Positions 35,997 through 45,048 of a stretch of 64,000 bases of DNA are shown here, one piece after another. This DNA is from Halomonas sp. I5-271120 (GTDB taxonomy: Bacteria; Pseudomonadota; Gammaproteobacteria; Pseudomonadales; Halomonadaceae): NCBI RefSeq assembly GCF_030553075.1, contig NZ_CP130702.1, forward strand, positions 1 to 64,000. Direction: 5' to 3'. The stretch's first letter is position 1; each line of letters opens with the position of its first letter. Position numbers and translations under genes: made by a program. The notes below the pieces were generated by a model. That model had not been told where the DNA came from. It searched no databases and saw nothing but the letters and a program-made list of their open reading frames with translations.

Positions 35997-37115
35997 ATGG
36001 CTCAGAAGAAGATCCACTACGACGACGTGTGCGGCGCAGCCGACCAGCTCGTGAGTGACGGCGTGAAGCCCTCATCCAGCCGCATCTACGCCTTACTCGG
36101 CCGCGGCTCGCTGACCACTATCACCAAACATCTGCGTCTTTGGGAGTGGGAGCAGAACCAGGCTGAACAACAGGCCGAGCGGGTGCCCGAGATGCCGGCA
36201 TCGGTTGAGTCTCGAGCCAAGCAATTGATCGAGAATCTCTGGTTGGAAGCCTCCAATGAGGCGACCAACTCGTTTGAGGCGCAGCGCCGTGAGGCCGATC
36301 GTCAGATTTCCGCGGCGAAACTGGATGTCGATGAGGCGGTGGCCTTGGCTGATCGCGCACAGGAAAAGCTGGCAAAGGAAGAAGAGCTCAGGGTGACAGC
36401 AGAGGCTGTTCAAAAAGCTCTTGAGGCGTCACTCGCCGATGTCCAGGCACAGTTGAAGGAGGTCAGCACGGAGCGTGATGCGCTTCAGGAATCCCAGGCA
36501 TCTCTTTCTGAGCAGCTTGAGATAGCCCAGCTGACCATCGCTAAGCAGGAACGGACGATTGCCGAGAAGGAGACCCTCGAGCGTTACAACGCCACCCAAC
36601 TCGAAGAGTTGAAGGCGGACAACACACGCTTGTCGGTAGGGGAGGCCGAAGCACGCCAGGAGGCGACACAGCTGCGTCACGGGTTGGATGAAGCCCAGGA
36701 GACTAACCGTTCGCTCGAGGAACGGTTGGCTGCCTCCCATGATCGAGTCCATGAGCAGGAGCAGACCATTGCAGAGCTGCGCTGGCGCGAGACCCAGTCG
36801 AAGGAACAGATGGGGTCATTGAAGACAGAGCTTGGCCAGCTCCACCAACAGCTCGACGCGTCTACCCAGCGTTCGGACAAGCTCGAACGCGACCTGGAGA
36901 AGCGATCGGAGAAACTGGACGAGATTCGAGCCGACCGGGACCGTGTGTCTGGCGAGCTGGCCACAGCCAATGCACGGGCTGCAGAACAAGCCGGCCGAGC
37001 GTCTGCCCTGGCTGAAGAGAACGCTCGGTGGCGAGAAGAGGCTGCCGCAGCAAGCAAGACAACCACCCGGCGTGGGAAGCCGGCAGCCGACAAAGAGCCG
37101 GGCAGATCAAAATAG
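35997..37115 (+). CDS. kfrA: KfrA-like DNA-binding coiled-coil protein
   Basis: The 372-aa protein has the KfrA N-terminal DNA-binding domain (IHYDDVCGAADQLVSDGVKPSSSRIYALLGRGSLTTITKHLRLW, residues 5-50). A very long alpha-helical coiled coil (about 60-350) and a basic tail (TTRRGKPAADKEPGRSK) follow. KfrA of IncP plasmids binds its own promoter and helps nucleoid association and stability. AGGAGG lies 5 nt before the ATG. It sits directly upstream of the iteron array and second initiator, a common backbone position. Confidence 0.88.
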   Translation: MAQKKIHYDDVCGAADQLVSDGVKPSSSRIYALLGRGSLTTITKHLRLWEWEQNQAEQQAERVPEMPASVESRAKQLIENLWLEASNEATNSFEAQRREADRQISAAKLDVDEAVALADRAQEKLAKEEELRVTAEAVQKALEASLADVQAQLKEVSTERDALQESQASLSEQLEIAQLTIAKQERTIAEKETLERYNATQLEELKADNTRLSVGEAEARQEATQLRHGLDEAQETNRSLEERLAASHDRVHEQEQTIAELRWRETQSKEQMGSLKTELGQLHQQLDASTQRSDKLERDLEKRSEKLDEIRADRDRVSGELATANARAAEQAGRASALAEENARWREEAAAASKTTTRRGKPAADKEPGRSK

Positions 37116-37235
37116 TACGTCAGGTGGAGTTTTCTAGGGCCCGGCAAAGAAATCTAAGAAAAGGAAAAGAAGAAGGGGAAGGACAAAAGAAGGGCGAAGA
37201 ATTTTCGTTATAAAACAGTTTCTTGGATAACTTGG

Positions 37236-38813
37236 CGTGACAGATACCCTTGAGATGATGCGTTGGATTCCTCCAAGCAGTTGCGCCACATTCCTTGTGG
37301 CAGTTGCGCCAGATACCTCCTAGTCCATGACGGCTCACAACGAGCTGCGACAAATACCTCTCACTAGAAAAGCCAATCAGTGACGAATACCTCCAAGCAT
37401 TTGCCGCCATATCGCCGTTGTGGTGACACATACCTTCTAGCTGGCCGCGAGTAGTGACGAATACCTTTAAGCACCTGGAGCCATTTTGCTCTTCTAAGTG
37501 TTTGATATTGGCCATTGCGACAAATACCTCCGGGATGATGCGACAAATACCTTCAAGGCAAGATCTCGCTAGGGAAGCAGCTCGAGGCGCTGGGGAGACA
37601 CCCTGTCCGAGAAGCTTAGTTCAGCGCTGATCCCGCTACATACATGAAGGTTTCGGTCACACCTGCAAGGCCTTGCTGTCCTTCCAATGCCAGTAGATAT
37701 CGTGCACCACGGCGGATCAGGCCTGAGGTTAGAGGTATCTATCACCGCTGACATTCAACCCGAGCTAGGAGGTTTCTGTCGCCGCTGATGCTCGTGCTGG
37801 AACTAGGAGGTATTAGTCACCACTGACGTTCGGCGATGCCTTGGTGGAATCCGTCATCCCAGCCAGGCGCTAGTGGCAGCACTAGGAGGTATCTATAGTC
37901 ATTGGCTGGCGCTCACGGCAGAACTGGTAGGTATCCGTCACCGCTGACGTTCAGGCCCAAGCTAGGAGGTATATGTCGTCGCTGGCTGGCGCTCAGAGGA
38001 GAACTGAGAGGTATCTGTCACCACTGGCGTTCGTGCGAAAGCTTGAAGGTATCTGTCACCACTGCCGGGCTGCTTCAGGTGGGGGATCAATGCCCGCAAG
38101 CGTTGGTGGCTGCGGTTGGAGGTCTTCGTCACCACTGGCGTTCGCGCTCGAGCTTGAAGGTATCTGTCACCACTGGCGTTCGTGCGCAAGCTAGAAGGAA
38201 TTCGTCACCATTGGCATTCGCGCTCAAAGCTTGAAGGTATCTGTCACCACTGGCGTTCGTGAGCAAGCTAGGAGGTATTCGTCACCACTGGCGCTCGTGA
38301 GCAAGCTAGGAGGTATTCGTCACCACTGGCGCTCGTGAGCAAGCTAGGAGGTATTCGTCACCACTGGCGTTCGTGAACAAGCTAGGAGGAATTCGTCACC
38401 ACTGGCGTTCGCGCTCGAGCTTGAAGGTATCTGTCACCACTGGCGTTCGTATCCAAGCTAGGAGGTATTCGTCACCGCTGGCGTTCGTGCGCAAGCTTGG
38501 AGGTATCTATCACCAATGCCGTTCATGCCCAAGCTAGGAGGTATTCGTCACCACTGCCGTTCGTGCTCAAGCTTGAAGGTATCTGTCACCACTGACGTTC
38601 AGGAGCCGGCTAGGAGGTATGTGTCACCACTGCCGATCTGGCGCCACCCAGAGGCACCGGGCCTCCCAGTCTCTCGAGCATAAGCATGGAGGTATTTGTC
38701 AAGCTTTCAACAGATGACGCCCAACCCCCTTATAATTGGTTAAAAAACAAGTGGTTATATGCAGTCGTAGAGCTACAGCGTTTTTATCGCAAGTGGTGAC
38801 AGATACCTCCTAG
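37236..38813. repeat. Array C: about 32 iterons in opposed orientations
   Basis: The unit GGTATCTGTCACCACTGGCG (core GGTATNNGTCACC) occurs about 23 times in forward orientation between 37730 and 38700, mostly at 38-39 bp intervals and most regular from 38150 to 38600. About 8 copies in reverse orientation lie at 37238-37560 (form GYGACAAATACCTCC), and one more reverse copy at 38793 touches the rep promoter. This is a classical iteron origin with an inverted operator copy. The AT-rich stretch 38725-38780 is a likely unwinding region. The very high copy number is unusual. Confidence 0.9.
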
Positions 38814-38868
38814 TCGCCGACCTGTGTGGCGTTTATCCTCATTCAGGACGACTAAGGAGGGGAGCCCG

Positions 38869-40161
38869 ATGGCTAGAGCGGATGCAGAGCTAACAACAAA
38901 AGAACTGCAGGAGCTACGACGCAAGAAGCTGGAACAAATAGAAGGCAAGCCAGTGGCCGCCGGCAAGAGCAACAGGGAGCTGGGAAAGCCCATCCCTGAT
39001 AGCGGCGTCGAGCAGCTAGACCTCCATCTCCGCCCACCAAGAAGCCCCCAGCCGGAGTACCACCTGGATGGCTACTCCGACATCAAAGACTTTCAAGGGG
39101 TTATCGCGAACAGTGATGCTGAGCGCGATAAGCTTTCAAGCCTCTTCACGGCTTGGGAGAACATCCCCAAGTATAATGGCTCGGCCATTTCTGGGATCGG
39201 TTCCAGCTCTTCATCTGATCTCGACATCGTCAATCACAAGTTCAGCCACGACGGTGATGAGTACGAGATGGTGCTCACGCCAGCAAAGCTGCAAGAGCAG
39301 CAGGGTAACGTCCTCACCAAGGTGGAATACTATCCTGGACTGACGGAGGAGCTGGTGGAGATGGTCCTCGTCAAGATGGCCATGGACGAAACCGACCTCT
39401 ATGACGACCCCAACCTCTCTGCTGGACGTGCCTATGGCGTGTCTTTCTCTCTTTCTGGGCTCCGTGCTGCATTAACCGCAGAGAAAAAGACACGCAGCTA
39501 TGCTGAGATCGTTCGGTCACTCAACATCCTGAACAAGTGCTCTTTGGAGCTTCGGATCAACGGGGTCAAATCAGCGTCTGCCCCTATCTTTCCCGAGCTC
39601 TTTAGCTCCACTGAGAGAGGGCACAAGCCCACGGATCCCTCTGGCCGGTGGGCGGTACGTTTCCATCCCTTGATCTCAATGGCGATCAGCAACCGCAACT
39701 ATCGCCAGTACAACATCAAGCGGCTTCTCTGTACCGACAGCAAAGCGGCGCTCTTCCTCAGCAAGATGGTGCTGACGCAAGCCAGGAACCTGGCGAAGGA
39801 GATTCCATTTCGTATCTCTTACCAGGAATTCGTCCGACACAGCGGTGAGCTCAACTATACCCGTCGCAGCGACGGCATCCGCAAATTCAAGGCGATCATC
39901 AACTCACTGATCAAGCAGGGCACCTTGTCAGAGGCCAACTATCGGGAAATTCGAGGCTGGAGAAACAGAATCGAAGACCTGGAAGTAGAGCTGTTCGGTA
40001 GCAAGGATCTGATCAGCGAGATCAAACAGGGTCACTTGAAAGAAAAACTAGTCTTGCAGCGTTATGAAGAAGAGCGCTTGCGGCTTGAAAAGCGTGAGCA
40101 GGCAAAGGACCAGCGGCGGAGAAGCAAGAAACCTCCAGAAGTTACCGCCGAACAGGCCTGA
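38869..40161 (+). CDS. repA: Iteron-binding plasmid replication initiator (RepA type)
   Basis: The 430-aa product begins MARADAELTTKELQ (AGGAGGGG 6 nt upstream; the frame continues further upstream without a site). The middle has two probable winged-helix modules: SFSLSGLRAALTAEKKTRSYAEIVRSLNILNKCSLELRI with SAPIFPELFSS (about residues 190-260), and FLSKMVLTQARNLAKEIPFRISYQEFVRHSG (about 315-345). The C-terminus is a long charged helix ending in basic residues. Both the fold outline and the upstream iterons match RepA-type initiators. Which Inc family it belongs to cannot be decided by eye. A second initiator is at 18813. Confidence 0.8.
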   Translation: MARADAELTTKELQELRRKKLEQIEGKPVAAGKSNRELGKPIPDSGVEQLDLHLRPPRSPQPEYHLDGYSDIKDFQGVIANSDAERDKLSSLFTAWENIPKYNGSAISGIGSSSSSDLDIVNHKFSHDGDEYEMVLTPAKLQEQQGNVLTKVEYYPGLTEELVEMVLVKMAMDETDLYDDPNLSAGRAYGVSFSLSGLRAALTAEKKTRSYAEIVRSLNILNKCSLELRINGVKSASAPIFPELFSSTERGHKPTDPSGRWAVRFHPLISMAISNRNYRQYNIKRLLCTDSKAALFLSKMVLTQARNLAKEIPFRISYQEFVRHSGELNYTRRSDGIRKFKAIINSLIKQGTLSEANYREIRGWRNRIEDLEVELFGSKDLISEIKQGHLKEKLVLQRYEEERLRLEKREQAKDQRRRSKKPPEVTAEQA

Positions 40162-40299
40162 TGGTTCGCCATAGCGGTTCCAGAGGCGGCTGAAGGGCTT
40201 TCCTCTCGGCATGGTCACCTAATATCAGGTCCCCCTGATCGATGAGGTGCAGTTGGTCTTAGCGTCTGCTCGACACCCCATTCTGAAAAGCGGTGAGTT

Positions 40300-41613
40300 G
40301 TGCGGATGTCTAGTAAGCGAAAGCGCCAGCGGGCTGCTGAAGCCGCCAGATCGAGAAATATCACCAGAGCGAAAAGGGCAACTGGGGGTGGTTATAATTT
40401 CTTTCGCCTGATGGAAATCCTGGCCGAGCGCCGGGTTGCCTCCCATATTTTCGCTGCAAAAGATCTCGAAGGCCTCCAGACATTCCAAGAGATTGGGAGC
40501 CATCACGGACTCACGAGTGCAGGCATTGGCTCTCTTCAGGAAGCCGCAAGCGGCGATGTCGATGAGTATCCGGCCCTTGGGTACTTATGGGTCTACGAAC
40601 CAGAGGATCTGATCGATTTGACCCTCGAGGAGGTTCAAATCGTATGGTCGCATCGTAACAAGCTCTGTGGATCCAGAGAGGCGGCGGCCGAAGCCTTGGC
40701 CATCATTGAAGTCGATAATGGTACGGTCGAAACCTACCAAGGGTGGCTTTCCTACATGGACTTCGATGAGGTCCGAGAGCTGGCTCCTGAAGTGGATCCA
40801 TTCGGGCGGGCACCCGTTCGCGAGCTCGATGATGGCGAGGAGTCAAGCCAGGTCGATACGCCGGCTCCTTCTATTCTTGATGATAGTGAGCTTGTGTTCC
40901 CGCCATTGACGCGAATGGACCTAGCGGAGCTGAGCCTTGAAGAACTCAAAGATGCCTGGGAGCGTCGCCCAGCCAGTTTTGCCAGTTTAGAGGCTGCCTG
41001 TGGAGCGCTGGCACAGCTTCGGAAACAAGCAGGAATCGCTCCCGAAACCGGCTGGCGACATCTCATGACTCACGGTGAGATCGCTAAGCTTGCGGGTGAT
41101 CTCCCTGATCAGGATGGGGAAGACAGCGCTCTTGAGCTGGATCGCAACGATATTCCCAGCCCGCCTACGCCAAATGCCGACGAACTGCGTGCTGATAAGC
41201 GGACACGGCGCCAGCAACAAGTAGTCGTTAGGGAGGGGCAGGCAGGCTTCCGTCAGGACGTGCTAGATAACTATGGGCACCGCTGCTGCGTCACTGACTG
41301 CCAGGAGACTTTGCTCTTAGAGGCCGCCCACATAAGCCCTTATACCGGGCCGCACTCAAACCACCCCGCTAATGGGTTGTGTTTGCGCGTCGACATACAT
41401 CGTCTGTTCGACCGATACTTTATTTCGATCGACCCTGATAGCTGGCGCTTGGTGGTCACTCCTCGCCTAGCTGATGAATCCAGTTATAGAGACTTGGATG
41501 GTTTGCGCTTGCCTCGCGGACGTATCCCCGTCTCACGAGAGCTGGTGGCTGAGCATTATCGACGGTTCCTGGACAGTCTACCCATAGGCTCGGCTGAGCC
41601 AGGCTATATCTGA
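40300..41613 (+). CDS. HNH endonuclease with tandemly duplicated domain
   Basis: The 437-aa protein has a basic N-terminus, two repeats of about 60 residues (around 105-165 and 207-270) and a C-terminal HNH_2 domain. The repeats share LTLEEVQIVWSHR / LSLEELKDAWERR, then GSREAAAEALAII / ASLEAACGALAQL. The HNH domain has FRQDVLDNYGHRCCVTDC, LEAAHISPY and NGLCLRVDIHRLFDR. Similar HNH_2 proteins serve in restriction or defence, with an N-terminal recognition part. The frame starts at GTG 40300; an ATG at 40306 is equally possible. It follows rep by 140 bp and stands alone. Confidence 0.78.
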   Translation: MRMSSKRKRQRAAEAARSRNITRAKRATGGGYNFFRLMEILAERRVASHIFAAKDLEGLQTFQEIGSHHGLTSAGIGSLQEAASGDVDEYPALGYLWVYEPEDLIDLTLEEVQIVWSHRNKLCGSREAAAEALAIIEVDNGTVETYQGWLSYMDFDEVRELAPEVDPFGRAPVRELDDGEESSQVDTPAPSILDDSELVFPPLTRMDLAELSLEELKDAWERRPASFASLEAACGALAQLRKQAGIAPETGWRHLMTHGEIAKLAGDLPDQDGEDSALELDRNDIPSPPTPNADELRADKRTRRQQQVVVREGQAGFRQDVLDNYGHRCCVTDCQETLLLEAAHISPYTGPHSNHPANGLCLRVDIHRLFDRYFISIDPDSWRLVVTPRLADESSYRDLDGLRLPRGRIPVSRELVAEHYRRFLDSLPIGSAEPGYI

Positions 41614-41634
41614 AGGCCCCAGTTCGTCCCTGGT

Positions 41635-41988
41635 TTACGCCACCAGTTTTAGACGCTGCACTGTCAGCTTTTTCACCTTGTCCCGCATCACGTTGTCCTT
41701 CTTCCGGTAGATGTTGAGGACGTGGATCTCCTTCCCTTTGCTCTGCACGTACAAGGCCCGGTAGGTACCGCTCGGCACCTTGATACGAATCTCCCTCACG
41801 CCGGGTCCGACCGCTGACATCGGCTTCCAGTCCTCCGGATCCTGGCAGAGCTGCAGCCGGTCCAAGTTGTAGCCGATCGCTGAACGAGCATCCTTCTCGA
41901 GATCGCGCAGGTAGTCGAGTGTGTTCGCCAGGAAGTTGACGCTCTGACGCTTGATGCCGTTTTTCGGGAAGTTGATGACGTTGCTCAT
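41635..41988 (-). CDS. HigB/Gp49-like toxin-type protein, no antitoxin seen
   Basis: The 117-aa product matches the RelE/HigB-like 'phage-derived Gp49-like' fold: VGPGVREIRIKVPSGTYRALYVQSKGKEIHVLNIYRKKDN. Such proteins cut mRNA at the ribosome. AGGAG lies 8 nt before the ATG. A HigA-type antitoxin would normally follow within a few bases, but the convergent HNH gene begins 22 bp after the stop, and no helix-turn-helix gene is next to it. It may be an orphan or be controlled by a distant partner. Confidence 0.75.
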   Translation of the reverse strand: MSNVINFPKNGIKRQSVNFLANTLDYLRDLEKDARSAIGYNLDRLQLCQDPEDWKPMSAVGPGVREIRIKVPSGTYRALYVQSKGKEIHVLNIYRKKDNVMRDKVKKLTVQRLKLVA

Positions 41989-42028
41989 ATCGTTGGCTCC
42001 TCATGGGACCTCTGTGCTTGTGGTTGTC

Positions 42029-42229
42029 ATGAGCAACGATACTGCAGAGCTCGAGATCCAGAAGCCTGAACCAGAGAAAGGGAACCTCCTGAAAGCGTTT
42101 GGTGTTCCGATATTTGCTAAGTCAATGTTGGAGGACAATACGGTTTTTCTGGCACAGAGACGCAGTAGCAGCGGGGAGCTGTATGGCTTTCGGCGCTGGC
42201 AGACGTCCCAAGGAGGCCTCGATCCATAA
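42029..42229 (+). CDS. Possible small protein, 66 aa
   Basis: A short frame divergent from the HigB-like gene gives a charged 66-aa product (MSNDTAELEIQKPEPEKGNLLKAFG...). It has only a weak ribosome site. Position opposite the toxin would fit a regulator, but no DNA-binding motif is visible, so it is listed with low confidence. Confidence 0.3.
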   Translation: MSNDTAELEIQKPEPEKGNLLKAFGVPIFAKSMLEDNTVFLAQRRSSSGELYGFRRWQTSQGGLDP

Positions 42230-42280
42230 CCCGAAGACTTGGTTGCTGTAGGCGATGGCCGGGAGGAAGTGCAAAAGAGA

Positions 42281-42309
42281 AAGAAGCCGGCATTGCCGGC
42301 TTCTTTCTG
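42281..42309. terminator. Bidirectional terminator
   Basis: GAAAGAAGCCGGCA / TTGCCGGCTTCTTTC, a long perfect palindrome between the convergent frames ending at 42229 and 42328. Confidence 0.75.
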
Positions 42310-42327
42310 GATGAGAGGGGGCAGTGG

Positions 42328-42642
42328 CTATGTGAAGCGTGTGCGACCCGGGGTAGGGTGAGCATGGCCGGCATGAGTTTCTTCCAGCCACTCCGACAGA
42401 ATGGACTGCTGGTGGGGGCTGCAGGGGGCAATGCTCGTATAGCGTCCATTCGATGTCTGGAGCTGATCGAAGCGACCATCGCTGTCACGGTAATACAGCT
42501 TTCGCCGTCCTAGGCCTCCCACCATGGCTTCGACTCTTGGTACGACACGCCCCGCATCGTTGGTAATCGATTTTGGGCCATCAGCGTCCAGGATCAACAC
42601 GAAGGTATCGGTCTCCAGCGCCAGCTCAAAGTGGGCTTGCAT
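42328..42642 (-). CDS. Unrecognised 104-aa protein
   Basis: The product is soluble. It has an acidic N-terminal strand region (HFELALETDTFVLILDADG), a central YYRDSDGRFDQLQTSNGRYTSI and a His-containing C-terminus (EETHAGHAHPTPGR). The frame has a GTG at 42648 and an ATG at 42642; the ATG is taken. It ends at the bidirectional terminator. No family is recognised. Confidence 0.5.
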   Translation of the reverse strand: MQAHFELALETDTFVLILDADGPKSITNDAGRVVPRVEAMVGGLGRRKLYYRDSDGRFDQLQTSNGRYTSIAPCSPHQQSILSEWLEETHAGHAHPTPGRTRFT

Positions 42643-42648
42643 GATCAC

Positions 42649-43078
42649 TTCAATTCCCCTCTATTCCCTGTGCTTGCAGCGTCGTCATGGATCCGGATCC
42701 AGCTATCTTGATGTATCTGCCTGTTCGGCAGAGCGATCACTTTCACAATGCAACCTACTAGCGGCCTTTTCGGCAGAATACGGGGCGCTATCGCCCGTAC
42801 CTCTTACCAGCTGCCTGTGCGGCAGGGACTGTGCGGCAGGGACCCTAGTTCAGAACGTCCTGTATCACAACTTCATCTTTTCAGCTGCCACTCGGCAGGG
42901 ACCGCCCAATGCGGCGCCAGCCGAACTCGTTTGGTGCGATTGCAGCAGTGAGTGGCACTTCCAACCCATGCCACGCGCGCGGAAACCGCTTTATCACCTC
43001 CGCTATTGCTGAAGTTATCCATCTACCCTGTTTCTCTGTCGCGGTGCTACCCAAGCCTGCCGTGACAGGGGCGCCGTT
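42649..43078. other. 430-bp gap with three CTGCC palindromes
   Basis: No convincing gene. Three related inverted repeats occur: CTGCCTGTTCGGCAG (42717-42731), CTGCCTGTGCGGCAG (42811-42825) and CTGCCACTCGGCAG (42885-42898); an extra half-site GTGCGGCAGGGAC lies at about 42831. They could be operators for an unidentified regulator or remnants of a former origin or array. Confidence 0.5.
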
Positions 43079-44371
43079 TCAGCGGGCCACCGGTAAGTCT
43101 TCCCAGCGTGTCGTGTAGTGGGGGGAGGCGAACTGCCGCTTCATCTCCCAGCCATGTTGTGCCCCTGCTCTGGCCACCCTGACGGCGCCTCTGCCCATCT
43201 TTCGGTTGATGTCGTCCATGACGCTCATGACAGCGGGGCTCTCGGGGCGCTGCCCAGGCGCAAACAGGTCATCCGTGCGGTTCTTCGCCGGGACGAACTG
43301 GCTGAGCTGGATGCCTGCCTTGGCGAACTGCACTCCAGGCCGGTATATCCGGTCGACGGCCTCCATGGCCGCAGCAGTGAGATCGCGGGTGTCGCTGGTC
43401 GGGGAATTGAAGCTGATGATCTGGCTGGCGCTGTACGGCTCACCGGTGCGGGCGAAGGGGGAGGTGCGGGCAAAGACGCTCAGGCAGTGGGTGAGCGATC
43501 CCTGTCGGCGCAGCTTGGCAGCGCCCCTGGCCACATACGTCGCCACCGCCGACGCCAATACCTCCTTGTCCTGCACCTTCTGCCCAAAGCTCTGACTCGA
43601 GATGATCGTTTGCTGAGGCACAGGGTCATCCTCGAAGTCGAAACAGCGCTCACCGCAGAGCTCTCGCGCGGTGCGCTCCACCGTGACGCCGAAGTGGCGC
43701 CGTAGCAGCCGCTTGTCGGCCATGGCCAGCTGCCAGGCGGACGTGATCCGCAGGTCACTCTCGAGACGCTTCGTCAGCCGGGGGCCTATCCCCCAGATTT
43801 CGCCAACGGGAGCCGCCTTGAGCAATTTCTCCAGGCGATCATCGAGGCGGATGTCGACCACGTTCCCTGTCTGATGCGCCCATTTCTTCGCTGCCCAATT
43901 TGCAAGCTTTGCCATGGTCTTTGTTGTGCCGATACCGACTCCCATGGGCATGCCGATCTGCTTCATGATGGAGGCCCTTATCTCACGTCCCCAGGGTTCC
44001 AAGTCTCCCGAAATGGGAGGTGGGGAGACCCATGCTTCATCGACACTATACGGCGAAACGCGGCCAGCCTCTCGCGCCAGAAGCGTCATGATGCGGTCAC
44101 TGATGCTTTGATAAAGAACAAAGTTCGCACTATACACATATAGCTTTCCCGCCCGGTATAGCGGCGCTACTTCATGCCATGGTTGGCCCATCGTGATACC
44201 CAGCCGCTTAGCTTCTGCTGATCTGGCGACGATATTGCCGTCATTGACGCTTAAAACTACTGCCGGATGCGCAGCCTTCCATGGCTCGAAAATCATATGC
44301 GTTGAGACATACATCGCGTTGCAGTCAAAAATGGCCAATGGCACACCGGAGGTATTAATTTCCGTTGTCAT
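43079..44371 (-). CDS. umuC: UmuC-like catalytic subunit of DNA polymerase V
   Basis: The 430-aa Y-family polymerase has the N-terminal catalytic motif FDCNAMYVS (Asp16), YSVDEAWV (the family usually has YSIDEAF; acidic pair intact), a helix-hairpin-helix GEIWGIGPRLTKRLESDL and QTIISSQSFGQKVQDKE leading to the little-finger domain. It copies past damaged bases with UmuD' and RecA. Its start overlaps the umuD stop by 4 nt, so they are coupled. Plasmid umuDC homologues (rumAB, mucAB, impAB) are common and often raise mutation and UV survival. Confidence 0.95.
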   Translation of the reverse strand: MTTEINTSGVPLAIFDCNAMYVSTHMIFEPWKAAHPAVVLSVNDGNIVARSAEAKRLGITMGQPWHEVAPLYRAGKLYVYSANFVLYQSISDRIMTLLAREAGRVSPYSVDEAWVSPPPISGDLEPWGREIRASIMKQIGMPMGVGIGTTKTMAKLANWAAKKWAHQTGNVVDIRLDDRLEKLLKAAPVGEIWGIGPRLTKRLESDLRITSAWQLAMADKRLLRRHFGVTVERTARELCGERCFDFEDDPVPQQTIISSQSFGQKVQDKEVLASAVATYVARGAAKLRRQGSLTHCLSVFARTSPFARTGEPYSASQIISFNSPTSDTRDLTAAAMEAVDRIYRPGVQFAKAGIQLSQFVPAKNRTDDLFAPGQRPESPAVMSVMDDINRKMGRGAVRVARAGAQHGWEMKRQFASPHYTTRWEDLPVAR

Positions 44372-44820
44372 GTTTGACTAAGCCGGTGCAAATTGTAGGT
44401 GCATACTCCCCATATTTGCACCTCTTCTTCCTCGCCGAAGACGACAGGCGGATGATCTCGATTGGCAGCCTCCAGCCGGATATCTCCGCCGTCGCTGACC
44501 ACCAGACGCTTGACCAGAAACTCCGCCCCCACACAGGCCATCACCACGTCGCCAGAGCGGGCCTCGCGGGCGCGATCCACGATCAGGATGTCATGGGGGT
44601 ACACACCTGCCTCAATCATGCTCGTCCCGGCCGCCCGTACCAGAAACATGGAGGGCTCGCGCAGGTGTACCAGGTCGTCAAGCGACAAGGGCGGCTCGCT
44701 CACATGCTCGGCGGGAGAGGCGAAGCCACAAGACGCGCCCTCAAAGAGCGGAAGCTTGGTGCCATCAGCACTCGGCGCCAGCGGCCCGAGAAGCTCGGCG
44801 GATTGGTCAGATTGGCTCAT
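44368..44820 (-). CDS. umuD: UmuD-like autocleaving polymerase V subunit
   Basis: The 150-aa protein has the S24/LexA-like fold. Self-cleavage should occur between Cys31 and Gly32 (SCGFASP). The catalytic pair is Ser67 in AAGTSMIEAG and Lys104 in EFLVKRL, with the same 37-residue spacing as E. coli UmuD. RecA filaments trigger cleavage to UmuD', which activates UmuC. The start is the ATG at 44820 (AGAGGGG 6 nt upstream). The frame also has an ATG at 44850, but that lies inside the LexA box and would be a poor start. Confidence 0.94.
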   Translation of the reverse strand: MSQSDQSAELLGPLAPSADGTKLPLFEGASCGFASPAEHVSEPPLSLDDLVHLREPSMFLVRAAGTSMIEAGVYPHDILIVDRAREARSGDVVMACVGAEFLVKRLVVSDGGDIRLEAANRDHPPVVFGEEEEVQIWGVCTYNLHRLSQT

Positions 44821-44838
44821 CGGCGGCCCCTCTTGGTG

Positions 44839-44854
44839 CTGGTCAAACATACAG
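44839..44854 (-). promoter_or_regulatory. SOS (LexA) box of umuDC
   Basis: On the minus strand CTGTATGTTTGACCAG fits CTG-N10-CAG exactly. It overlaps the -10-like TTATACT just upstream and lies 19 nt before the umuD start. This indicates LexA repression and induction by DNA damage. Confidence 0.85.
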
Positions 44855-45048
44855 TATAACCCATGTGGCAGTGAAACTGAGAATCCGTCGCTTAGTTACC
44901 GCCATCTCGCCTTAGGCTTCCCGATTTGGCGACGTTCGATACATTGGAGCTGCACTTCGGCACAGGATGTGTGCGGGGTGTCAACGGCAACGTGGCCACA
45001 AGAGCCGCGCCGACATGCAGAGAACAGCCAACGACTGAGGAATGCCCC

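Noticed and set aside
37902..38234. Frames across the iteron array (for example 37902-38234)
   Set aside because: They translate the iteron repeat and have no ribosome site or family match.
42524..43012. A 162-aa plus-strand frame in the gap before umuC
   Set aside because: It overlaps the gene at 42328, has no ribosome site and contains the CTGCC repeats.
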